This document shows, piece by piece, positions 1 through 10,300 of a stretch of DNA of 32,354 bases. Position numbers and translations under genes: made by a program. The stretch is taken from the NCBI GenBank assembly GCA_002284615.2, contig MU069583.1:393623-425976 (forward strand), in the 5' to 3' direction. Position 1 is the first letter of the stretch. Every line of letters begins with the position of its first letter. Source of the DNA: Dunaliella salina. Lineage: Eukaryota; Chlorophyta; Chlorophyceae; Chlamydomonadales; Dunaliellaceae. The notes below the pieces were generated by a model, which was not told the origin of the DNA, did not search any database, and worked only from the letters and a program-made list of their open reading frames with translations.

Positions 1-47
<47 letters not shown>
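1..47. repeat. (GT)n microsatellite at window edge
   Basis: An uninterrupted GT dinucleotide tract begins at the first base and stops at about position 47. It probably continues outside the window, so anything upstream of the first gene is not visible. Confidence 0.97.
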
Positions 48-51
<4 letters not shown>

Positions 52-248
52 GTACTTACCTTTCTTTCTGTACAGTGAATAAATTCCGATTCATCCTATA
101 ATAGTTGTTATTAACTACTGATTCCATTATTGATGCCTAGATCAAGGTTGTGACACTGTACGACACTGGTTGACCTGGTCGAAAAACTACAACTAGCCAT
201 GGCAAATGAAATAAATTTTTTTTACTCTTTCCCTTCACGCTTGAGGTT

Positions 249-529
249 ATGAGCGCAGGCGTTGTGCTCTTAATAGGTCCCCCCGGTGCAGGAAAATCTA
301 CCATTGGCACAAGGCTCACCAGTGGGCGTGGATACCAAGCAAAAAATGGCCCTCTGTCTTTTGTGTCTGTGGGAGAGCGTCTACGGGAGCTCTGTCTCGT
401 GAAGGACAGCACCTATGATGCCTACGCCTCCACAGCACAGGTCAAGCACATTCAGTCTCAGGCATCTGCCATCGTCTCTGATGCTTGCAAGCAGCTCAAG
501 GTCTGGCAGGCGGGCAGCACCAGTGACCG
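249..529 (+). CDS. Exon 1: P-loop kinase N-terminus
   Basis: Encodes a hydrophobic strand followed by Walker A GPPGAGKST (residues 10-18), then FVSVGERLREL. The latter corresponds to the adenylate-kinase NMP-binding motif that usually reads TGDxLR. The exon ends before GTGAGA (CG|gtgaga), leaving two bases for the next exon. The start ATG is the first in frame, but the TTTTTTTACTCTTTCCC tract and GAG just upstream resemble a 3' splice site. Confidence 0.8.
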
Positions 530-3500
530 GTGAGATCTTGACTGGCCAAGGAAAGAAAAGCACCTCGATCTTGCCAGATCGATCACAATTGCATGGATGG
601 ATTCGATTTAGTTTGATTGGAACTAAAATCAAGTGGCACTTGACAAATGGATTCTGCAGGATCTTGATTCTTGAATGCATCAAGGAGCTTGACGATGCAC
701 ACAACGTGCTACGCATCCTTCAGGAAGAGGACCTACCGCTACTTCAGGTACCTACTGACTGCTTCTCAAGGCATGATGCTTGTTTTCCCCTTGTGCCAGC
801 AAGGATATGTAGCATGATGGCACTGTCAACCAAAGCTTTAGATCCACGCTCAGCTCATGGCCAAACCTGCAGGTGCTCTTGGTTTCTGGTGACAGCCAAA
901 CTGCACATGCCATCCGCAAGCTTGTGCATTCAAGCACAGCCCGTGCATCTAGGGAACGTGACGCAGCCCGCCATGTAGCAGAGCGCCGGGGCAAGTGGGC
1001 AGCAAATGCAGCGCCCCTGATCCAGTTGTTTTCAGCCAAAGGAGTGCTGGCTGAGGTGTGCGCGGTCTTCCAGTCCGACACCCCATCCCAGCGCAGTGAG
1101 CAGATTAGGCGCCTTAGGGGCTTCAAGCAGGCTGAGGGCACCCAAGGTCAGGCAGCTGCCAGTACAGTAGCACCCAGAACAAATTCATCCCCGCTATTCA
1201 TGCCCCACCCCATCAAGTCCTTAGCATCGCAAGGGTATGCATGCCACATCAGCACAATCCAACCAGCAGCAGCGACAGCGACAGCAGGGCCAGCAGCAGG
1301 TCCCAGCAGGTGGTTGCTGTAGGCAGGCTGGTGCAGCCCCGCGGGTGAGCTGGCCCGCCTACCCGGCCTAGCCGCTTGGCCCATCGAGCCTGTCTTGTCA
1401 GCTCGCCAAGAGACAGACGCCAGCATCATCAAAACAGTGCTGTCAGCTGTATCAGCTGCTACTGGCTTGGATATGAGCAACCCAGGCCAGGCCTTCCCCA
1501 TCCCCACCCGCTCTGTCGCCTGTGTGGAGGATGCTGCATGGCTGGCCTTCCCAGGGAGGTACAGCGTGGCGCGCAAGTGTGATGGCATTCGGGCACTTCT
1601 GCTCCTCGATGATGACAGTGGGGAAATGGCACATCTCGTGACCCGCTCTGGTACAATCTTCACCTTTCCAATCACCAGCAGCGCTGCAAACAGGGAGCCT
1701 CCAATGCCGCCAAGCAAGACCACAAGTACACAGCAGCATCAGCAGCATCAGCAGCAGCAGCAGCAGCAGGAGGAGAGCAAAGCTGAGTCCAAGTTTGCAG
1801 GCACTGTGCTTGATGGGGAGCTGATCTGGGTGGGTCATGGTCCCAGCCGGCAGGGTTTCTTCCTTGCCTTTGATGTCCTCAGCATCGGAGGCTGCGCTGT
1901 GTGGTCTTTACCATTAGCACAGCGCACAGCAGCCATGCTGAAGTGCTTGCAGATCGTGGAAGCCGAGCAATGCGCGCCACTGCAAGCAGCAGCAGCAGCA
2001 GCAGCAGCAGCAGATAACACTTACAGCCCCAGCAGTGCCCCCAGCAGCAGCACCCCCACCCCCACCACTGCCACCAACACGTACACCACCAGGATGTATC
2101 CATATACAAAAAAGCAGCAGGCCGCTCCTGTTGGCAGCGACACCATCATGCTGGTGTACAAACAGCATCTGCCCGTGACAGCTGCAGCCCTGCAGCAGCT
2201 GGGATCAAACAAGCTCAGCTGTCCCTACCCAACTGATGGCCTCATTTTCACCCCAAACAGCATGCTCTATGCATTGGGCATGCAGGAACTGCTTTTCAAG
2301 TGGCAGCCTGCTGAGCAGGTAATTATCAGGGTGTTACATCCAAGAAAGAGTGGACACCTGCGCAAATGTTGGAAGGGGAACTTTAGGGGAATGAGGTATT
2401 TTAGCGTTCCACTTGGTGGAGAGGGCATAGAAAAGAAAAGAAGAAGAAAAGAAAAACTACATAGGCAGAGAAGCTCTCCCTACATGAATTAAGGAAAAGG
2501 AGACACATAGGCTCAAAAAAGAGCCGTGTGCCCCCTCCACCACAGGGTGTGAAAAAGAGAAAGCTAATGTGGATCTGGAGGGTTACTAGAAGCACCTGGC
2601 TCTAGAACCTGGCTGTGGGAAGTATTCTTGTTTTCAATAGCGCTCCGTGTAAAGACTAGTTTGTGGGCATATTGAACAGAATGGGCATGAATTTGTTGAG
2701 CAAGCTTTGTGGCACGCTGGTGATCCATTCCTAATTGTTTGATTTGCTTCAGGATATGCTCAGTGTAAATAGTTCCACCTACACCCAGGAGAATAGGGTG
2801 AATTGTAACAGTTTTAGCATTAATATGTGTACGAAGTTCTGCCTGCTGCTGCTTTGCCGCGTTCAACTGATGCTCTGGCCTTGTGTCTTCGCAGAACTTG
2901 ATTTCTATTAGGTTTCATGGCGTTCATTTGCATGAAGTTCATGGGGTTGCCTCATGCGGCTAGTTCTATTGGTCCTCCGTGAGGAGCTGCGCAAAGTGTG
3001 ATAGGAATGGGTATGAGAGACACCGTTTGAAGTATGTTTGGCATTAAAGAGGTGAGCAAAACAGCATCTGGTCGACTGGAGTTGTCTTTTTCTGGAAGGT
3101 TATGAGGGAAGAAGTACGCAGGTAAAGTTCTGTTTGCAGCATGTGTAGGGAGCTGGAGGTTGTGTTGGACAAGCTTAAAATCGCTTTCTATGTCTGTGTG
3201 TACTAGGCCTGCCCCTACAGGGAATTTGCTGAGGGCTTTTGTAATCATTCTGCCTGCAATTTTATGGCGTTCAGTTCTCATGTTGGAGATGATATGATTT
3301 TGGCAGCCTGAGAGCATGTTTAGTGTGCTGTCCAAATGATAGCAGCCTGGGAGGGGGCAAGATGGATCAGTTGACTTTTTGAAACATACTGCATGTTTTT
3401 GGCTGTAGAGGGTGCCCATGCGGTACTGCAGGATGGTACGCTTCATGGGTACAGTAATGTTGGGCATATTTCTGAAAGCATTGCTGATTTTCTTATCTAC

Positions 3501-6500
3501 TTGCGGTAAAAAGTTTTGATAGTAGGAGTAGTAAGCTGTTTTGGCATTGGCATTTCCAAGCTTGTGTTTAGAATGCATGTGTGGTTTGAGAGCATCTTGA
3601 AGATTGGGGAAATAGGTGAGCTTGTGGGCGGGTGGTGGACCCGTAGGTGTGCCCGTAGCATGCATTCTTTCATCCTTGGCTAACCAGAACACACAATTGT
3701 AAATGGATTTCCACCGGGACCTGCACCAGGGATCTCTGTGTCTGCCATGCAATTCTGGGCTTGCTTTGCCTGGTGTTTTGCAACAGCATCTGCACATTCA
3801 TTTCCAGCAATGCCAGCATGGGACTTCACCTTAAAAATTTGCAAAAGAGTTTGAGTAAGAAATACTCACACTGTGCCAAAAAAAAAAAGAGGGAAGAGAA
3901 GGCATGAGCATTGGGCAAAGAGGGCAGGACCTCATTCCCAAATGCTGCCTTTATTTCAACCGAATAAGGCTGCCAAGCTATAAAGCAATCTACCCAGACC
4001 TGCCCTTTCAAAGGATTCAATGCCAAGTTTGCAACAGGTCCAAGAAAAGAAACAAAAGGAAGGAAACAAAAGAAAGACTACATAGGCAGAGAAACTCTTC
4101 CTACATCAATTAAGGAATAGGAGACACATTGGCTCATACAGAGCCGTGAGTCCCCTCTACCACAAGGTTTGAGTCAAGACAGGCTAATGGGGATCTGGAG
4201 GGTTACTAGAAGCACCTGGATCTAGAGCCTTGCTGTGGGAAGTACTCATGTTTCTGATAGCACAATGCGTGGAAACAAGTTTGTGGGCATATTGAACATA
4301 ATGAGCATGAAGTCGTTGCGCAACAGAGGTCCACCTGTTTAAGAGCACATAGTTTGGCCTTGCCGTCTCAAGGTGCACCACAATAAACATCGTTGCTAGC
4401 TCCACCCAAGGCAAAGGTCAAGGGGTTTGTCCAAAAGCAGCCTGAGCCACATAGCCAGCAAGATAGAGAGAGATGGACTTGCTGAGGACCAGGGATCACA
4501 CCAGATTCTGGTGCTTTCTAGGCAGCTGCTGCGGCATGCGCTCCTTGTGGTGAGAAGCATTTGTGGCTATTGACGCACACTTTGTCTGAAAAGCGCAACA
4601 TTTTTTCTGACGACAGAGGTAGGATGATAGGATGGCTATGACTTAAGTTTGGGAAGGGGCAGTAAGAAACGCATGTCAATGATGTGATTCAAAATTTGTA
4701 CTTTTCGCCATAAAGATCGTGCCTATCACTATGTGACCACGTTTATGCTGTTGCCAGGTGGGTGCTGATATCCGGGGCAGCCACCTTCACAGCGAGAACT
4801 GGCGATCAGCAGCGCACCCTGACCTGGTGTACGAGTGTATATGGGACAACAAGCACCGTTGGATACCCGTCAGTCTGCGCTGGGATAAGAATCATGGTAA
4901 TACCCTGGCAGCACTGTCAGCTCTTGAATCGCTGCAGCGTGTGGGCGCTTTGAATTATGCAGATCTGGTTCGAGCAGTTGGGCATATCCAGTCAGCACTG
5001 CGGAGCCTGGGTGGGGAGTCGGCTGCAGGAATAGCAGGAGCAGATCCCTCCACCAAGCATCTTGCACAATCCCTCCCTTTTGATGATCTCTACACCCAGA
5101 TCATACAGGTGTGCGCACACAGTAGCCAAGCACAGCCAAGCGCAGCCAAGTGTAACAGCAAGATAACAATCCAAGCCAACAATGCTGCAAAGAAAGAACC
5201 TGCACAGATATCGATTGGTATACATATGGGCCCAATCGGAGGAGGTGTGGGGTGGTGGGGGGTTTCAACTTTTTGGGACCCCCCCTCCAGAATTTTTCTG
5301 AGCCACTTCTACAGAATTTCAAATATACCTTCTGATTCCTGAGCTCAAGGATTGTCAATTGGCACCCTCTTTGGGCAAATTGGGTCCATGTGCATGAATC
5401 AAAGTCAATGCCACATGTGCAGGGGTGTGGGCTGCAGGGTGTGTGGAGGCAAACATGCAGCAAACAAATCCAAACTTCCAAAATTAGTGACAATGTGTAA
5501 TGTGTCCATGCATGGTGAAGTTAGAAGGGCACTTTGTGGACTTACAAGTCAGTTTTGGGTGCCTGGAAGGGCAGGCTTGCATGGGTGTCCGCTCCTTAGT
5601 TTTTGCCCCATAACTCTGCTCCAATTTAATCTTTTTTGAGCTAAGCATGCAGATGGATGCAGAATTAAAAGAGGAACAGAATTAATACCCTTAATTGTCT
5701 GGATTGGGGCACTGGAAGGGTTTTTTTGGGGGTTGTGGGTGGGTCTGGGGGATTCAGGCCCAAATTTACACGTGCCTTCGGCAAATTTTTTTCAATGCTC
5801 CTGAGCTAAAGGGACAGAAATTATCCTTCTAGGTCCGTTATCTCACTTACACTAAGTTTGGCTCAAAACAGAGAGCTTACCAGCAACTTCAGAGGTTGCA
5901 CCACAAGCATGCTGCCGAAAGATGAAAGCGGAGGGAGAAGAGGTTGGTTTGAGATGGTAGGGTGGGCCCAGAATAGCATCAGAACAGCTTTTTTGTGGAT
6001 GCTCTGATGAGAGCCTTGCTTGCTTGCTCAATAAATGTTAGAGTGCTTTATCTGGAGCCTGAATGGTCCCGAGATGCTTGCCAAGTACCAGAGTAATGAG
6101 TTTCAGAGGTTTGGAGTCAGACAACGATCCAATGGTACAAAGACAACAGAATTTCATGCATTCCGTTGGAGAAAATACTTGTGCTGTATTTTCCTCAACG
6201 CAACCAGCTTCTTGTTTGCGTAGAATTTCCTTTAGCACAAGGGGCGCCAACTTTGATCTATTTCATTATTTGAACATGCAGATGTTAGCTTAGTATATGG
6301 GCATCATGGACACAGAACAGTCGCATGCGCCATCCTGGCAGCGCGTAGACTCTGGTGCAAACCTACATGCCCATTCTACTAACTGTGCCCACAAGCTTGT
6401 TGCCACAAGAATTGCTATTGCCACTGGATCACTTCTCAAACAGGTTTTGGGTCTGCTTCTCCAAAACCCTCCAGGTCTTATCTAGTTCCCTCTGCTCTGT

Positions 6501-6670
6501 TGCCTGGTGAAGAAAGCTCGCGGCCCCGGAAGGTCAATATGTCTCCTTTTCCTCAATCAACATAGGGAGATTTTCTAGGCCTATGTAGTCAATGAAATTT
6601 TTTTTCCTTTTTCTTTTCATTATACCGCTGGCCTGTCCTCTGCGCAGGTGTCTGTTTGGGGTGGTGTAGT

Positions 6671-6736
<66 letters not shown>

Positions 6737-7274
6737 CCGTGCATGTGTATGTGAAAGGTGAACTAAGACTGAAAGATAAAAGGGCGGACATTTGTGAGCA
6801 GAGGGGCCCAAGACAGGGCCAAATGATTGCACATAACTCTCAATTTGTGGTAAACATCGAATCATCAGTATTTTGATGCAAATGTTGCAAATTTTTGATG
6901 CAAAGGCCTTTTGCTGCATCAACCTTCTGCTGGCTTCTTTGTCTATAACAATTGCTATCTGCTTATTGGCTGACAGGGACCTCCGCACCTTACCGACTTT
7001 TTTCCCAGAGGGTATTAATAACAATAGGATGGATTGCAAGACAAGCAAACAGCTGACTTTACCTGTTCTCACCTTGCAGGGCGTCAGTAATGGTGTTGTG
7101 GAATGCAACACAGACACTGCAACAGGGCTGGCTGTCTTCAACTACAAGCTTCCATCCCCTCCAGCAAATGCTATCTGGGCAGCATGCAGGGGCCTTGTTC
7201 TTCACCCTGAGAGCAGGCGTGTAGTGGCCATGCCAATCTCACGCTTTGGGGAGCTGCAGGATGAACTGAGAGGC

Positions 7275-7320
<46 letters not shown>

Positions 7321-10300
7321 CAGAACCAGCAGCACCAGCACCAGCAGCAGCACCAGCAGCTTTAGTCATTCATGGAGCTGCACCCAGGAAAAAAGGCAGA
7401 AAAGGAAAAGGAATGCCACGGGAGGAAGCAGGGACCAGCAGTCCAGCAACCATGAACGACAGCAAGCTGCATCAGGCTGTGGCTCTGTACAGTACACTCG
7501 ACAAGATACAAGCCAGCACCAGTGTGAAAGTTGATGGCTCCCTGGTCATTGCATTTCTGTGGGAGGGGCAGTTTTTGGCAACCACCAGGCGGCGCATGGA
7601 TTCTGAACAGGTGAACAGAAGGTGTGCTTTATTGCTCATGTTAGAAAGAGAAGTCGAGCAAGAGCAGACCAAGAAGTACTAAGCCAGCAAAGAAAGATGC
7701 AAAAAAACAAAAGAGGGTATGAAAGAAGAAAGAGACGAGTACACCAGCCAGGTTCTTGGCTTCTCATCTTGCATGGCTGTCTCCTCAAGTAGACTTGAAT
7801 GAACTTAAAAAATATAGTCCAAAGCTTGTTCATTTTTCCTCAATTCCCGTCCTTGCAAGCAGGGGGATCTGTCCTTGATGCTGGCAGAATCATTTATTCC
7901 GTCTTTTCCCCTTCCCATCCTTGATGATGATCTGATTTTGTATGGAATACGGGCAATGGAGAAGCCAGATCCTAAAAATTTCGGCTATCTGGCTCCCCAT
8001 GTGAATAGCCGAGTCTGTCTTGCAGAGTAGGGGTCCTTTTCTAAATGCATGCAAACATGCAAGTTAGCATAGGGAATAAAAATAAAGAAGAATAGAAAGA
8101 GGAAATAAATGAAACCCATGTAGGCAGGTAAGTCTCTCCCTCATATAAGATAAAAGAGAAATATTACTTCAGAGAGCCGTGTGTCTCCCTCCCTAGTTCT
8201 GTCTTGCTCGAGTACTTGAGGTTCTACAGAACAGAAGCCGCAGCAAGAATACTGGATGATTGTTGCATGAAAAACTTTCAAAGACAACTTAGCCTGCTTG
8301 TCAGGGAACATTTCCTTGATGCGCTTGGCCTGCAAAGAAAGGAGCCAGAGTCATTTATTCCTTCTCCAATCCTTGATAGTGGTCTGCTTTTTTTGGAGTA
8401 CAATAATGGTAAAGGCAGATCCTCACAATCTCTGCTATCTGGCTCCAAACTTGAACAGCCAAGTATGTCTTGCAGAGTAGGAAGCCCTTCCTAGATGCAT
8501 GCAACCTTATGAGCCAGCATAGAAAATGAAAAGACAGAAGAGCAGAAAAGGTGTAGACGGATGAGACTCTTCCTTCAATTAAGAGAAAGGAGAAATGTCG
8601 GTTCAAAGAGCTGTGAATCTACCAGAGTGCTGTCTTACTCGATTCTTTTAAGCAGCACCACAACAGAAGCCACAGTAAGAGTACAGATGATTGTTGCATC
8701 TCTATTTATGAGCGTGACCTGCAACCTTAAACATTCAAAGACAACATAAGTATTGGTAGTTTACCTGCTAGTCAGGGGTTACCTGGTGGGTTGCTGAAAG
8801 CACTTGGCTCAAGAATTAAGCTGTAGCCTACAGCGTATAGGGGATTCTTATTTTCAATTGTGTGCCTAGTGGCCTGCGCAGAATTTTACTTCCTTCCTAT
8901 TTTCTTCAGCACTTGAACATGCCACAAAACTTGTGTCTTACCACAGGCCACTTGGGCAACCGCATGGCTACGTGCAAATGCCAGAGTGGAAGCAACAGCA
9001 CCAGGGTGGACCTACCTGTTTGAGGCTGTGTACCCTCAGAACCGCCACATTGTGTCCTATCCTTTCACGGTGTGAGAATCTTTGCACGTTTCATATTTTT
9101 CCTTGCCATGTGTGCCCAAGGGTTTGCAATGTCCCACAAAAGCTTCAGCAAAAGGAAAAGTGGCATGAGGAGCAAGAAAGCAAAAGAGGCTCCCTCTTGT
9201 CAAGCCAGCAATACCTACTGGGGTTCAAAAAGGTTTTTTGAAAGTGTAAGTTCCCAAAAATGCGAGAGGCTCCCATTCACCTAAAAACGGGACCTATGAA
9301 CTGAGTTACTACTACACTCCGCAACAATGAATGGGTGGTATAAGGGTGATTTGTCCAGATGGGAGTTCGGGGGGACCTTGCCTTGTTCTTGCCCATGCAA
9401 TGTAAGGCCAGGAGATTGATCTGGGGTTCTCTTATTTTTGTAGCTTTTTGGTGGACATAGTATTCTATGGAATGATGATGGTTAGCATGGATAGATTTGA
9501 AATATTTTTTCTTCAAAGAAACCGAGAAAAAGAGCATGTTTAGCAAAATCAACCAAGAAAAAGAGCATGTTTAGCAAAATTAGGAAGTTCTCCACCTCAG
9601 AGAAAAACCTCCTTTCCTGATCTCCTGCTGGAATAGACTTCTGCTTCTCTTTATCTTGGTCTGAAGTGGTGGGGCCCAATCTCAGTTTCAGCGCTAATGC
9701 TGGGTATTTGCTCAATGCAGGCTGGCTTTTGCCCAGCACATATCTATTCACTTCCCTAATCACCTGCTGCAACAAAGGGTGCCAAGTATTATAATTTTGA
9801 TGAATGGCGTTCCTCTCACAGAATGGATGCCAACCAAGAACTGGGGAAAAAAATAATGAAACAGAACTTCAATGGAAGAGCTTTGAGGCATTCGGGATGC
9901 GTGATATCACTATTTCCTTTTAAAATGACGGGCACACAGAGTGTCAAACACCTTGCATAACTTCTTTCCTTATTTCCTCTGCACAACTTGCTTCAAATGG
10001 CCAGGCACTGGCTTTCTGTCAACCATGCAGAATCATCTGCTGATCAAATTAGCATCTTCAATTAAAAAGGATACATGAATGACCAGGCCCCTTGGGCAAA
10101 ACTGATGCATGCAAGCTCTCATCTTCAAACCTCAAAGTCCAACCAGTTATTCATCACAAGCCCAAAGTTTTGCCATTTGTGCCTTCTAGCCTGCACCGGG
10201 GCTGTTTCATTCCGGTGTTCTATCCTTTCCTAAGGTGTGCATTGTAGGTTTTAGGGCTCTGGTGAGGCCCCATCTTGCTTGCTTATTAGGAAATGTCTGC

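Noticed and set aside
1..47. Telomeric repeat
   Set aside because: A pure GT dinucleotide is not a known algal telomere unit, and identical tracts occur internally.
4758..5342. Terminal exon of a separate capping gene reading to the stop at 5340
   Set aside because: The last 130 nt of that frame are an inverted copy of a dispersed repeat, and a good phase-0 donor exists at 5109. Kept only as an alternative.
6873..7079. Ligase-only start codon at 6873 with a hydrophobic N-terminus
   Set aside because: The acceptor at 7078-7079 fits the phase of exon 5, and the upstream frame lacks ligase features. It cannot be excluded without transcripts.
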